NCBI RefSeq assembly: GCF_018205975.1
Contig: NZ_CP073577.1
Location: forward strand, 3,100,001 to 3,164,000
Direction of reading: 5' to 3'
DNA length: 64,000 nucleotides
Source of the DNA: Erythrobacter sp. JK5
Lineage (GTDB): Bacteria > Pseudomonadota > Alphaproteobacteria > Sphingomonadales > Sphingomonadaceae
Shown here: one piece after another, positions 16,259 through 25,775 of the stretch
Layout of the letters: the number at the start of each line of letters is the position of its first letter
Position numbering within the stretch: position 1 is the stretch's first letter
Program-made: the position numbers and the translations under genes
The notes under the pieces: generated by a model
The model's input: the letters and a program-made list of their open reading frames with translations, nothing else
The model's database searches: none
What the model was told of the DNA's origin: nothing

Positions 16259-17635
16259 GTGTCGACCTTACCGCTCAGCAATCCGGCAACGATCCGCTAT
16301 CGCCCGCAGCCGCGATACGGCAAGCTGCCGCTCTACTTCGCAGTGCTGCTGGGCTATATCCTGCTGCTTCCGCCGCAATTGAATCAGACCGTCATGGGGG
16401 CGACGCTGCCGCCCTATCGGCTGTTTCTGATCCCGGCGACGCTGTTTGTGATCGCCAGCGCGATCAACGGGCGTTTCCGTTTCACCTGGCCGGATCTGCT
16501 GGTTCTGATCGCCGGAACCTGGATCGGCGTCGCGCTGTTCGTGACCACCGACCAGGCCGAGGCGCTGCCCGCTGCAGTGGCGCAGGTAACCGATACGGCG
16601 CTCGCCTATTTCTTCGCCCGGTCGGTGTTCCGGTCGCTACGCGACCTGCGGCTGTTCCTGTTGCTGCTGCTGCCGGGGCTGCTGGCCGTTGGAGCGATCA
16701 TCGCGGTCGAATCGATCACCCACAACCATATTCTGCAACCCTTCATCAGCCAGTTCACCGGCCAGTCGGCCTATCTGCGAACCGATATCCGGCTTGGCTT
16801 CATGCGCGCGCGCGGCCCGTTTCCGCACCCGATCCTCGCTGGCGTTTTCCTGGCCAGCTTCCTGCCGCTGTTTTTGCTTTCGGGGCTGCGCAGCTGGCCG
16901 TTTGTGCTGGGTATCGCGGCGGCACTGACCAGCTTCTTCACTGTCAGTTCGGCCGCCCTGCTGGGGCTGTCTGTGGGAACGATGCTGACCGTCTACAACT
17001 GGCTGAGCGAGCGCTTCCTCAACCTGTCTTGGCGATTGCTCTTCATCCTGGGCGCGATCGTGGTCTTCCTGCTCGAATTCGGGACCCGTGGTGGTGCTTT
17101 CTCCACGATCATGCGGTTCGGTTCGCTCAATTCCTACAGCGGCTACAACCGGGTGCTGATCTGGCGGTTCGGCACCGAAAACGTCGCCGCCAATCCCTGG
17201 TTCGGCCTCGGCTACGGCGAGTGGGAGCGGCCCGAATGGATGAAGGGCTCGGTCGATAATTTCTGGTTGCTGCAGGCGATGCAATTCGGGGTCATCCCGC
17301 CGCTGCTGATCGCCATCGCCTGCCTTGTCACAGTCTATACGCTGGCGCGTCGAAGCAGCCATTCGCACCCGGTCGATGGGCGGTTCGAGCGCGGCGTGGC
17401 GATCGCGCTGGCAGTGTTCGCGTTCGGGATCGTCTCCGTCGCGATTTGGCTGTCGGCGCAGGCGTGGTTCTACATGCTGCTGGGGATCGCCGTCAGCCTC
17501 GCCTTTGCCGAGCGCAGCGCGGTGCGCCGACCGGGCGCGGTTCCGCTTAGACCGCCGCCCGATGCGTTTGCACGTGGTGACGACGGGGTCCGTGCACGCC
17601 CGCCCGCCGGGCAGGTCCAGCCCGACCCGCGCTAG
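16259..17635 (+). CDS. O-antigen polymerase/ligase-like membrane protein
   Basis: A 458-residue protein with roughly ten or more membrane helices and a larger loop in the second half containing RGPFPHP and, later, NRVLIWRFGTENVAANPWFGLGYGEW. The last stretch with a conserved Gly-rich turn resembles the Wzy/WaaL O-antigen ligase superfamily. It probably polymerises or transfers lipid-linked repeat units on the periplasmic face. Start is GTG 16259, 47 nt after the FkbM gene. The stop overlaps the convergent glycosyltransferase stop by 4 nt (CTAG). Confidence 0.7.
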   Translation: MSTLPLSNPATIRYRPQPRYGKLPLYFAVLLGYILLLPPQLNQTVMGATLPPYRLFLIPATLFVIASAINGRFRFTWPDLLVLIAGTWIGVALFVTTDQAEALPAAVAQVTDTALAYFFARSVFRSLRDLRLFLLLLLPGLLAVGAIIAVESITHNHILQPFISQFTGQSAYLRTDIRLGFMRARGPFPHPILAGVFLASFLPLFLLSGLRSWPFVLGIAAALTSFFTVSSAALLGLSVGTMLTVYNWLSERFLNLSWRLLFILGAIVVFLLEFGTRGGAFSTIMRFGSLNSYSGYNRVLIWRFGTENVAANPWFGLGYGEWERPEWMKGSVDNFWLLQAMQFGVIPPLLIAIACLVTVYTLARRSSHSHPVDGRFERGVAIALAVFAFGIVSVAIWLSAQAWFYMLLGIAVSLAFAERSAVRRPGAVPLRPPPDAFARGDDGVRARPPAGQVQPDPR

Positions 17636-18630
17636 GCCCGATCGCGGTCCAGCCGCGCCAGCAATCCGCGCTTCGGGTCGTAGCCGTGGATCCACAGGCC
17701 GGGGCGCAGCGCCACGTCGCGATAACCACCCGCCATTGCCCTTAATCGCGGCCGCCATCGGCCCAGCAGACGACCGGCGATCACCCGCTCCAGCGCTGCG
17801 AGCCATACGAGCCCGCGTCCCAAAGCTCCGGCGAGGGGTGACCAGTGGCGTCGCACGAATTCCGCCGTCCCCGCCGCGCGATACAGCATGCGCAGCGGCG
17901 ACAGACCTTGGCCGTGGGCGATGGCGTGATGGCCGCGCGCCGCAGGGATGCGCCAGAACCGATACCCGAGACCGGTGAGCCGGTAGAACAGGTCGACCTC
18001 CTCGCAATAGAGAAAGTAGCGCTCGTCGAAGCCGCCGACCTGTTCCCACGCGGCACGGTCGAACATCACGAAACCGCCGACCAGCACTTCCACCGCCGCG
18101 TCCCGGTTCAGCCCGGCGGCCCGGCTGTTTCCGACAATCGAGCGTCCGAGCGCAGCGCTGGCGAATTCGAGCAGCGAAGGCATGGCGATCGCATTGCCGC
18201 TATCGGGCGTGCCGCCGGCATCGACCGTCACGCCGCCCCACGCTGCAGCCTGGGGATGGCGCGCCGTCGCTGCGATCAGTGCGTCGATGGCACCCGGTTC
18301 GAGCACCATGTCCGGGTTGAGCAGCAACAACCTGTCCGACCGGGCGTGATGCGCGAGCCAGTTGTTGCCGGCCGCGAAACCGACATTGCCCTTGCTCTCG
18401 ACGATCCGGATGTCGGGATGGGCATTCCTTACCAGCGTCTCGGTGGCTCCATCGCCGTTGTCGACCAGCAACACTTCGTAATCGTGCCGCGTGCAGGCCG
18501 GCGGGATCGAGTCGAGGCAGGCGCCGATCAGATCGACGGAATTGTAGGCGACGATCAGGATGGAGACCGCGCATTGGGCGCTGATATCCGCTTTGGCGGT
18601 CGCTGCGGCGGACGAGACGGGACCGGTCAT
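17632..18630 (-). CDS. Glycosyltransferase family 2, rhamnosyltransferase-like
   Basis: A 332-residue GT-A enzyme. Near the N-terminus it has SILIVAYNSVDLIGACLDS, then VDNGDG, the LNPDMVLEPGA stretch carrying the metal-site acid, and GGFDERYFLYCEEVDLFYRL. The last is typical of WbbL-like transferases that often use dTDP-rhamnose. With rfbABDC in the same locus, a rhamnosyl donor is plausible but not shown. I chose ATG 18630, 5 nt after the stop of the upstream glycosyltransferase. Confidence 0.82.
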   Translation of the reverse strand: MTGPVSSAAATAKADISAQCAVSILIVAYNSVDLIGACLDSIPPACTRHDYEVLLVDNGDGATETLVRNAHPDIRIVESKGNVGFAAGNNWLAHHARSDRLLLLNPDMVLEPGAIDALIAATARHPQAAAWGGVTVDAGGTPDSGNAIAMPSLLEFASAALGRSIVGNSRAAGLNRDAAVEVLVGGFVMFDRAAWEQVGGFDERYFLYCEEVDLFYRLTGLGYRFWRIPAARGHHAIAHGQGLSPLRMLYRAAGTAEFVRRHWSPLAGALGRGLVWLAALERVIAGRLLGRWRPRLRAMAGGYRDVALRPGLWIHGYDPKRGLLARLDRDRA

Positions 18631-18635
18631 CCTGC

Positions 18636-19511
18636 TCAGACCTCGCGCGCGGCGAGATCGCGTTCCCACACGATGTTGCGGCTGCGAAGTTTGGCGAACC
18701 GCGCGCGGATGCGAGCGATCGCCTTGATGCCGAGATAGATTGCGACGTCGACCGGCGAAGCGCCGTTGCCGAGCGCATCGCGCAGGTCCCCGGCCTGGTT
18801 CGAGCCCGCAAAGTGCGGGCTGGGGTGGAGCCGCAGCACCTCCTCGTTGCCCAGCCGGCGACGGGTCTCGACCCGGATCTGGTCGATCGCGCGGCGCGGC
18901 GGCGATACGGTGAAGCAGACCGGATTGCCTTCGCGATCCTCGGCGACATTTCGGCGCTCGCTGTCAGTGAAGCGCGAATGCACCCAGATGTCGTCGCCGG
19001 TGATCGGCGGAAATTCGCCGATCGCCTCGAAACCCGCCTGCGACAGCCCGAAACAGCCCGATCCGACCATTGCATTGCGGACATAGGGCTGGGTCAGCCA
19101 CACCCGGTAATATGCCCTGACCAGCGCATTCGAACGCGACAGGTCCATCCGCAGCGCGGGCGATGCCGCCATCACCCCCGGCTCGCGCAGCACCTCCGCC
19201 AGCGCGGCGAGCGAGTGATAGCTGCAGCGCACATCGGCATCGAGGAAGATGCGCGGGAAATGGCTCGCCTCCTTGTGCGCCGCGTTCATCGCCTTGGTCT
19301 TGGACCCTTCGGCCAGGTCGAGCACCAGCGCCTCGGGGGCCGTCTCGCGGGCGATGGAAACCGTGCGGTCGGTGCAGCCATTGGCGGCGACGATGATCTG
19401 CGCGCGGCCGGTTTCGGGCGCATCCTCGAGCAGCGCTTCGAGACAGCGCGCGATGACCGCCTCTTCGTTATTCGCGGGAATGACGATCGTGAACGGAGCC
19501 GGATCGGTCAC
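18636..19511 (-). CDS. Glycosyltransferase family 2
   Basis: A 291-residue GT-A glycosyltransferase with FTIVIPANNEEAVIARCLEA at the N-terminus, the DADV metal-binding motif near residue 93, GSGCFGLS near 150 and ITGDDIWVHSRF near 170. A hydrophobic C-terminal stretch could attach it to the membrane. It follows the Wzc gene by 18 nt and precedes another GT2 gene, forming a minus-strand export/assembly operon. The sugar donor cannot be predicted. Confidence 0.82.
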   Translation of the reverse strand: MTDPAPFTIVIPANNEEAVIARCLEALLEDAPETGRAQIIVAANGCTDRTVSIARETAPEALVLDLAEGSKTKAMNAAHKEASHFPRIFLDADVRCSYHSLAALAEVLREPGVMAASPALRMDLSRSNALVRAYYRVWLTQPYVRNAMVGSGCFGLSQAGFEAIGEFPPITGDDIWVHSRFTDSERRNVAEDREGNPVCFTVSPPRRAIDQIRVETRRRLGNEEVLRLHPSPHFAGSNQAGDLRDALGNGASPVDVAIYLGIKAIARIRARFAKLRSRNIVWERDLAAREV

Positions 19512-19529
19512 ACGCCCGCTCCGCCCCGA

Positions 19530-21734
19530 TCAGTCGTCCTGCCCGTATTGGTAATAGCCATACTGGTAATCGTAGCTTTGCCCGGCTTCGAGCGCGCGAT
19601 ACTTCGTCAGGATAACCCCGAGAATGTTGCCGCCCGCCCCGCGCACGCGTTTGATCGCGGCCTTGGCCTGCCCGAAATGCACCTTGTTGGCTTCGAGCAC
19701 GAAGATCGTGCCATCGACCAGCCGCGACAGCAGCGGCGCATCGGCCAGGCCCATGACCGGGCAGCTGTCGAAAATGATCAGCGAATATTCGTGGCGGCTC
19801 TTCTCGATGAACTCGCGCATCTGCTGCGAGGCGAGCAGCTCGGTCGGGTTGGGGCTGATCGAACCGATTGGCAGGATCTCGAGGTTTTCGTGCAGGCCCT
19901 TGACCACTGTCGACTGGAGATCGGTGTGGCCCAGCACCACCTCGACCAGTCCCGCCTGCGGGTCCTCGATATCGAGCAGCCGCGCGACCGAAGGGCGCCG
20001 CAGGTCGGCGTCGATCAACAATGTCTTGCGCCCGAGGCTAGCAAACAGTTCGGCGAGGATCACCGCGGTGGTCGACTTGCCTTCCGAAGCCTGACTGCTG
20101 GTCAGCTGGATCACGTTCTGGTTGCGCGGCAGGGTGAAATCGATCGCCGATCGGATCGAGGCATAGGCCTCCATCAACGCGCTGAACCGGTTCGTCTCTT
20201 CCTTTTCGAGATCGCGCGATTCGACAAACGGCGTATGGCCGAGCAGCGGCAGGCCGATCTTGTCCTCGACCTCGTCGAGCGAACGGATCCGGTCGTCGAA
20301 GGATTCGCGCAGCACCGCGAGGCCACCGGCGAGCGCAACGCCGAATACCAGCGAAACCATCAGGTTGCGCAGCAGGTTGGGCGAATAGGGCGAGGCGGGC
20401 ACGGTCGCCGAATCGAGCTTGCTCAAGGTTCCGCTCTGGACATTGGCGGCGGTGCTGATCGTGTTGTAGCGATCGAGCAGCGCCTTGAGCTGGTCGCGCA
20501 GGGCCTGCGCCTCGCGCTCGAGCACGCTGTACTGCACCTGACGGTCCTGCTCGACCATGGTTTCGCCGGTGAGCGAATTGAGCTCGCGTTCGAGCGCCTG
20601 TTCCTGGTTGCGCGCGACGGTATATTCGTTGCGGACGGTCGCCTTGATGTCGGCGCTGCTCTGCTGGATCTGGCGATCGAGCGTCGCGATCTGTGCCTTG
20701 ACGTTGACGATCTGCGGGAATTCGTCGTTGTAGCGCTGGCGCAGCTCGATCAGTTCGGTCTGCAGCCCGGTACGCTGGTTCACGAGCCCCTGCAGCACGG
20801 CATTGCTCTGAACTTCGGGAAGCTGTGCGGCCGGCAGGTTCTGGATCGCACGCCACCGCTGCTCGGCATCGATGCGTTTGGCACGGGCATCGGACACGCG
20901 CTGGTTGATGTTCGTCAGGTTCGCCCCGGTCAGCGTTACCGTGCCGCCTTCTTCGCTCCCCACGCCCTGCTGCACGATGATCCCGCTGCTGCGGGCATAG
21001 GCGTTGGAGGCCTCTTCGGCTTCCTGCAGCCGCGAGCGGATCAGCTGGATCTGCTCCTGCAGATATTCCTGCGCGTATTCGTTGGCGGCGATATCGCTGC
21101 GCGTGTCCGATGCGACGAACGCGTCGGCATAGGCATTCGCCATCTCCGCCGCCAGCACCGGGTCGTCGGAGCGGTAGCCGATGGTGATGATCCACTGGTC
21201 GGGCGTCAACTCAGCGGTTACCGAACCCTGCAGGATCGAGGCGGCGCTGCGCTCCTTGCTGCGGAGCCAGTCCTCGTCGCTCATGTTGGGCGGGCGGGCG
21301 GTGTCGATGTCTTCGCCCAGCAGGTCGTATCGCTCGCCGAGATTGAGCTCGGCCGCGACCGCGCTGGCAAGATTGCGACTGCGGATGACGGCGGTCTGGG
21401 TCGACATCAGGTCATAGACCTGGTTGCTGGCGATCCCCTGATCGATGTCCTGACCCTCGACGATGAAGGAGCCGTAGGGATCGACCCGCACGGTCGCAGT
21501 CGCCTGGTACATCGGCGTGGCCATGAGCGTGAAGACGAGGCCGGCGATCAGCGATGCGGCGACGATCGCAGCCACCAGCCAGCGCTGGCGGAACAGCACG
21601 CCGCGCACCGCAGCGACATTGATCAGCTGCGCGCGCGGCTGATACTGGACGATCTGGTTCTCGGGCAGATACGGGTCCAACCAGGTCCCGCGCCCCTCGG
21701 GATCGGGGGTCTGGATGATCGAACGGTCGTTCAT
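19530..21734 (-). CDS. Polysaccharide biosynthesis tyrosine autokinase (Wzc-like)
   Basis: A 734-residue inner-membrane chain-length regulator fused to a BY-kinase. Helix 1 is about residues 53-72. A long coiled periplasmic part rich in Gln/Glu/Arg follows, with helix 2 near 455-475, then the cytoplasmic kinase. Walker A is SEGKSTT near 548, Walker A' is LLIDADLRRPS near 571 and Walker B is LIIFDSCPV near 655. The C-terminus is a tyrosine cluster (YDYQYGYYQYGQDD), the usual autophosphorylation tail. It should control polymerisation and open the export channel with the Wza-like lipoprotein encoded 7 nt upstream. The ATG at 21734 fits the family N-terminus. Confidence 0.93.
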   Translation of the reverse strand: MNDRSIIQTPDPEGRGTWLDPYLPENQIVQYQPRAQLINVAAVRGVLFRQRWLVAAIVAASLIAGLVFTLMATPMYQATATVRVDPYGSFIVEGQDIDQGIASNQVYDLMSTQTAVIRSRNLASAVAAELNLGERYDLLGEDIDTARPPNMSDEDWLRSKERSAASILQGSVTAELTPDQWIITIGYRSDDPVLAAEMANAYADAFVASDTRSDIAANEYAQEYLQEQIQLIRSRLQEAEEASNAYARSSGIIVQQGVGSEEGGTVTLTGANLTNINQRVSDARAKRIDAEQRWRAIQNLPAAQLPEVQSNAVLQGLVNQRTGLQTELIELRQRYNDEFPQIVNVKAQIATLDRQIQQSSADIKATVRNEYTVARNQEQALERELNSLTGETMVEQDRQVQYSVLEREAQALRDQLKALLDRYNTISTAANVQSGTLSKLDSATVPASPYSPNLLRNLMVSLVFGVALAGGLAVLRESFDDRIRSLDEVEDKIGLPLLGHTPFVESRDLEKEETNRFSALMEAYASIRSAIDFTLPRNQNVIQLTSSQASEGKSTTAVILAELFASLGRKTLLIDADLRRPSVARLLDIEDPQAGLVEVVLGHTDLQSTVVKGLHENLEILPIGSISPNPTELLASQQMREFIEKSRHEYSLIIFDSCPVMGLADAPLLSRLVDGTIFVLEANKVHFGQAKAAIKRVRGAGGNILGVILTKYRALEAGQSYDYQYGYYQYGQDD

Positions 21735-21741
21735 CGCCCTA

Positions 21742-22464
21742 TCAGTTGTTGTCGATCGCCACGGTCGCGAACACGCCCAGCGCCGGGATGGCCTGCAGCG
21801 CATCCTGCCAGAAGATCGAAAGCCCGTCGGTGCCGACCACCACGCGGTCGCCCGGTTCGAGCACCGGATCGAGCATCGTGCCCTGGCTCACCGCCCCATA
21901 GTCGAACTTGGCGATGTAGATCCCGTCGGGACGCGTGCGGAACACCGCCACCTGGCTGCGCTTCGCTTCGCGCTTGGTCCCCTGCGCCAGCGCGATGGCC
22001 GAAGAGAGGCGGGCGCCGGGTTCGAACTGATAGACGCCCGGCGTATCGACTGCGCCCTCGACCGTGACGAGATGCGACGCGTATTCGGCGATGTTGATCG
22101 CGACCATCGGCGACTTGAGCCCGGCTGCCGACAGCCTGCGGGTCACGTCGGCTTCGAACTGCTGCGCGGTCATACCGGCTGCCGGGATCGAGCCCAGCAG
22201 CGGCAGCGAGACGTTGCCTTCGACGCCGATCTGGACGGCTTCCAGCGAAAAGTCCGGCTCGCGGAAGACGTTGACGGAAATCTTGTCGGACGGGCGCAGC
22301 AGGTAGGTGCGCGACGCCTGGTGGGTGTAGCCGGCCTGTCCGAGACTGGACACCGGCTGGATCGCGGCCGCTCCGATCACGGGTTCCGGCGTGGAGGCGC
22401 AGCCCCCCAGCGCAAGAGCTGCGAGTCCGTATAAACTCAGATGGATACCTGCCTTGGCGCGCAT
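21742..22464 (-). CDS. Polysaccharide export lipoprotein (Wza/GumB-like)
   Basis: A 240-residue outer-membrane polysaccharide export protein. It has a signal peptide with lipobox LALGGCAS, so Cys is lipidated. A Poly_export domain follows (YLLRPSDKISVNVFREPDFS), then SLBB-type sequence (VTVEGAVDTPGVYQFEPG). With the Wzc-like kinase it makes the envelope-spanning export channel. The frame is open further upstream, but ATG 22464 is the one that places the signal peptide correctly. First gene of the wza-wzc-GT2-GT2 run. Confidence 0.92.
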   Translation of the reverse strand: MRAKAGIHLSLYGLAALALGGCASTPEPVIGAAAIQPVSSLGQAGYTHQASRTYLLRPSDKISVNVFREPDFSLEAVQIGVEGNVSLPLLGSIPAAGMTAQQFEADVTRRLSAAGLKSPMVAINIAEYASHLVTVEGAVDTPGVYQFEPGARLSSAIALAQGTKREAKRSQVAVFRTRPDGIYIAKFDYGAVSQGTMLDPVLEPGDRVVVGTDGLSIFWQDALQAIPALGVFATVAIDNN

Positions 22465-22662
22465 CGTGTCGTTCCCTCTGTCGATTACGGGAAAAGCCTT
22501 AGACGCGGGGTTGCCGCAGTGCAACAGAGCCTGCCCACAAAACCGGGAAGCTTCGCCGATGCGAGGCGCTGATGCGGCAGCGGGCAGGCAGGATGCGATT
22601 GCGGCGGACCATGCCGATGCTATGGATTGGCGGATCTCCAATCGAAGCGCCGCAGATACGCC

Positions 22663-23253
22663 ATGCACGAACCCGCCCCATCCATTTTCAGCCTGATCGC
22701 GGCCGGAATCTACGCACTGGTCGTGCTATCCGCCGCGGCGGCCTCGCTGACGGCGCTCGCGAAACGCCAGCCGGCGCGCTTTTGGCGGGGATGGGCAGCG
22801 ATCGCGCTGCTGTTTGCCGGGCTGATCGCGATGCGGGTGCTCGATCTCGAAGCGATCTGGCGCGACGACATGCGCGAATGGTTGCGTGCGACCCACGCGT
22901 ACCAGAGCCGTCGCGCGATACAGGGTCCGATCGCCGCAGCCATCCTGATCGTCGCGGCCGCAGCCGCTCTGTTGGGCGGGGCAAAGGTGCTCCAGTCGGC
23001 CAGCGGCAGGCGCAGTTTCGCGCTGCGGCTGGGGCAGGCGGCGAGCCTGGCCTTGATGTGTCTGATCGCGCTGCGGCTGGTGTCGTTCAGCGCGCTCGAC
23101 TCCCTTTTGTTCGGACCGCTCAAGCTGAACTGGATTGCCGATCTGGGGGCGACGCTGTTCGTCGGTTTCGCCGCGCTGTTCTACGTCTACGCTGTGCGGC
23201 AGGCTACGCAGGCCGACAGTCGGGGCGTCAGCCGGAATGATGCCCGGCGATGA
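22663..23253 (+). CDS. Unknown membrane protein
   Basis: A 196-residue protein with about five hydrophobic segments: residues 9-31, 42-58, 90-108, 124-142 and 160-178. It has no soluble domain and I recognise no family. Start is taken at ATG 22663, with a TTG at 22627 as an alternative; neither has a strong ribosome binding site. It is divergent from the wza-like gene and its 3' end overlaps the convergent wecB by 26 nt. Position suggests a link with the polysaccharide locus, nothing more. Confidence 0.6.
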   Translation: MHEPAPSIFSLIAAGIYALVVLSAAAASLTALAKRQPARFWRGWAAIALLFAGLIAMRVLDLEAIWRDDMREWLRATHAYQSRRAIQGPIAAAILIVAAAAALLGGAKVLQSASGRRSFALRLGQAASLALMCLIALRLVSFSALDSLLFGPLKLNWIADLGATLFVGFAALFYVYAVRQATQADSRGVSRNDARR

Positions 23254-24358
23254 TCGCTGCGATCCGGCGGCTGGCGGTGCCGTCGCCATAGGGATTGTGC
23301 GCCTTCGCCATGCGATCGTAGTCGGCGGGATCGTCTAGCAGTCGGGATACCTCGCCGACGATGCGATCGGTGTTCGCGCCGACCAGCAGCGCGGTGCCCG
23401 CTTCGATGCTCTCGGGTCGCTCGGTCGTATCGCGCATCACCAGCACCGGCTTGCCGAGGCTCGGCGCTTCCTCCTGGATTCCCCCGGAATCGGTGAGGAC
23501 GATATCCGAGGCCTCCATCATCGCGACGAAGTTGAGGTAATCGAGCGGCTCGATCAGCGCGACATTGGCAATGTCGGAGAGGGCGGGGCGCATCACTTCG
23601 GCGACGTTGGGGTTGGGATGCATCGGGTAGATGAGCGCGGTGTCTTCGCGTGCTGCGAGCTGCTGCAAGGCGGCGGCGATCTGCTGCATCCCCTCGCCGA
23701 AATTCTCGCGGCGGTGGGCGGTGACGGCGATGATGCGCTTGCCTTCGAAGCGCTGCCTGAGCGGCGTTATCGCCGGGGCGAGCGAAGGATCTGACGCGAT
23801 CTGTTCGCGCGCGGCCAGCAGCGCGTCGATCACGGTGTTGCCGGTGACGTGGATTGCGCTGTCGGGGACGTTCTCGGCGCGCAGTGCGGCGGCGGCGTTC
23901 TCGGTCGGGGCGAAGTGCAGGTCCGCGACCGCGCCGGTAACCTTGCGGTTCACCTCTTCGGGCCAGGGAGCATAGATATCGCCGGACCGCAGCCCCGCTT
24001 CGACATGGCCCACAGGAATGCGGCGGAAGTAGCAGGCGAGCGTCGCCATCATCGTGGTCAGTGTGTCGCCGTGGACGAGCACGCGGTCGGGATTCTCGGC
24101 ATCGAGCGCCTCGCCGAACCGCGTGACGATCCGCGCCGACAGCGCGTCGAGGCTTTGCCCCGGCTGCATCAGGTCGAGGTCGATATCCGGCACGATGTAA
24201 GCCATTTGCAGGACCTGGTCGAGCATCTCGCGATGCTGCGCGGTGACCGCGACGCGGACGTCGAAACAATCCGCTTCGCGCAGCGCCTGCACCACCGGGA
24301 ACATCTTGATCGCTTCGGGCCGGGTCCCGAATGTGACCAGTATGCGGGGCTTGCTCAC
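23228..24358 (-). CDS. wecB: UDP-N-acetylglucosamine 2-epimerase (non-hydrolysing)
   Basis: Interconverts UDP-GlcNAc and UDP-ManNAc. The 376-residue protein starts ILVTFGTRPEAIKMFPVV, has HGDTLTTMMA near residue 95, GHVEAGLRSGDIYAPWPEE near 115 and the UDP-binding DSGGIQEEAPSLGKP near 290. These motifs and the length fit the bacterial enzyme. It overlaps wecC by 4 nt, so ManNAc is made and oxidised by coupled genes. Confidence 0.95.
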   Translation of the reverse strand: MSKPRILVTFGTRPEAIKMFPVVQALREADCFDVRVAVTAQHREMLDQVLQMAYIVPDIDLDLMQPGQSLDALSARIVTRFGEALDAENPDRVLVHGDTLTTMMATLACYFRRIPVGHVEAGLRSGDIYAPWPEEVNRKVTGAVADLHFAPTENAAAALRAENVPDSAIHVTGNTVIDALLAAREQIASDPSLAPAITPLRQRFEGKRIIAVTAHRRENFGEGMQQIAAALQQLAAREDTALIYPMHPNPNVAEVMRPALSDIANVALIEPLDYLNFVAMMEASDIVLTDSGGIQEEAPSLGKPVLVMRDTTERPESIEAGTALLVGANTDRIVGEVSRLLDDPADYDRMAKAHNPYGDGTASRRIAAIIAGHHSG

Positions 24359-25656
24359 CGCTTCATCATGCCGCGCGTGTCGTACACCATCTTGCCCGCG
24401 AAATCGGCGGGGGTGAGGTGTTTGAACGCGGTGTGATCGACCAGCACGACGATCACTTCGGCGCTGGCGAGCGCCTCGTCAAGGCTGGCCAAGTGCGCGC
24501 CGGTCCCGGCGAAACCGCTCGGCAATTCATCGGCATAGGGTTCGACCAGCATGATCCGCTGGCCGCGCGTCCTGGCGAGGCTCAGCGCGATTTCCATCGC
24601 CGGGCTTTCGCGGAAATCGTCGATATCGGGCTTGAAGGCGAGGCCCAGCAGCGCGACCTTGCCGGGCATCGCATCGACCAGCCCGCGGATGCGGCGTTCG
24701 GAGTACACCGCCTTGAAATCGTTGACTTCGCGCGCGGTGCGGATCAGCCGCGCGACCTTGGGTGCGCTGGAGACGAGGAACCACGGATCGACCGCGATGC
24801 AATGCCCGCCGACGCCGGGGCCCGGCTGGAGGATGTTGACCCGCGGATGGCGGTTGGCGAGCGCGATCACGTCCCACACGTCAACGCCGAGATCGTCGGC
24901 TATGACGCTGAGTTCGTTGGCGAAAGCGATGTTGACGTCGCGGAAGCTGTTCTCGGTCAGCTTGACGGTCTCGGCGACGCGGGCGTTGGTGGTGAGACAA
25001 TCGCCTTCGACGAAGCTCGAATAGAGCGCCTTGGCCCGCTCCGCGCAGTCGGGCGTGATGCCGCCGATCACGCGGTCGTTCTGCACCAGCTCGCGTACGA
25101 TCTTGCCGGGCAAAACCCTTTCGGGACAATAGGCTACGGCAATGTCGCCCGCTTCCTGCGAGCCGAACACCGGCAGTTTGAGGTCGGGGCGCAGCTCGGC
25201 GATGACCTGCGCGACACGCTCGGTGGTGCCGACCGGCGAGGTGCTTTCGACGATGATGCAGGCACCGGGCAGGACCTTTGACGCGATCGCGCGTGCGGCG
25301 GCCTCTACATAGCTGATATCGGGCGTGTTTTTGTCCGTGAGCGGGGTGGGCACTGCGATCATGTAGAAATGCGCGGTCGGCACTTCGGTCGAGGCGGTCA
25401 AACGCCCGGTTTCGCAGGCTTCGCTCACCAGCCGGTCGAGGTCGCGTTCCTCGATATGCACGCCGCCGGCATTGACGGTTTCGACAACCTTTTCAGAGAC
25501 ATCGACGCCGCACACGTTCCAGCCATAGCTCGCCAGAACCGCCGCCGTCGGCAGGCCGATATAGCCGAGGCCGATCACCGCGACCTGATGGTCGGGCGCG
25601 GGCTGGGTTGCAGCGTCCGGCCCGAAAGCCGTGGCGGTGTCGAAAGGTGCGTTCAT
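24355..25656 (-). CDS. wecC: UDP-N-acetyl-D-mannosamine dehydrogenase
   Basis: Oxidises UDP-ManNAc to UDP-ManNAcA with NAD+. The 433-residue UDP-glucose/GDP-mannose dehydrogenase family member has the Rossmann motif VAVIGLGYIGLPTA near residue 26, the catalytic Cys in GVGGHCIAVDPW near 262 and LLGLAFKPDIDDFRESP near 325. The GGHCIAVDP form is that of WecC/WbpA-type rather than UDP-glucose enzymes. Together with wecB it supplies an acidic amino sugar. ATG 25656 gives the best N-terminus; the 119-nt leader carries two palindromes. Confidence 0.9.
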   Translation of the reverse strand: MNAPFDTATAFGPDAATQPAPDHQVAVIGLGYIGLPTAAVLASYGWNVCGVDVSEKVVETVNAGGVHIEERDLDRLVSEACETGRLTASTEVPTAHFYMIAVPTPLTDKNTPDISYVEAAARAIASKVLPGACIIVESTSPVGTTERVAQVIAELRPDLKLPVFGSQEAGDIAVAYCPERVLPGKIVRELVQNDRVIGGITPDCAERAKALYSSFVEGDCLTTNARVAETVKLTENSFRDVNIAFANELSVIADDLGVDVWDVIALANRHPRVNILQPGPGVGGHCIAVDPWFLVSSAPKVARLIRTAREVNDFKAVYSERRIRGLVDAMPGKVALLGLAFKPDIDDFRESPAMEIALSLARTRGQRIMLVEPYADELPSGFAGTGAHLASLDEALASAEVIVVLVDHTAFKHLTPADFAGKMVYDTRGMMKR

Positions 25657-25704
25657 GGGTCCAAAATTCCCGGATTTTCGGGGGATCATGGCCATGAAGG
25701 GCTT

Positions 25705-25753
25705 AAAATCGCGTTATGGTTGCGGCGATTTTCACCATTGCAAAGCGCTTTGC
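25705..25753. promoter_or_regulatory. Inverted repeats upstream of wecC-wecB
   Basis: Two symmetric elements lie 50-100 bp upstream of wecC. AAAATCGC (25705-25712) pairs with GCGATTTT (25725-25732). GCAAAGCGCTTTGC (25740-25753) is a perfect 14-bp palindrome. The first might be a weak terminator for the upstream glycosyltransferase; the second looks like an operator. Confidence 0.35.
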
Positions 25754-25775
25754 GTAACGCGGCACAGGAGGGGGC

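Noticed and set aside
18813..22067. Open frame of 1084 codons on the + strand
   Set aside because: It is antisense to the two GT2 genes and the Wzc-like gene, has no family motifs and is rich in Arg/His/Gln, as expected for the mirror frame of high-GC genes.
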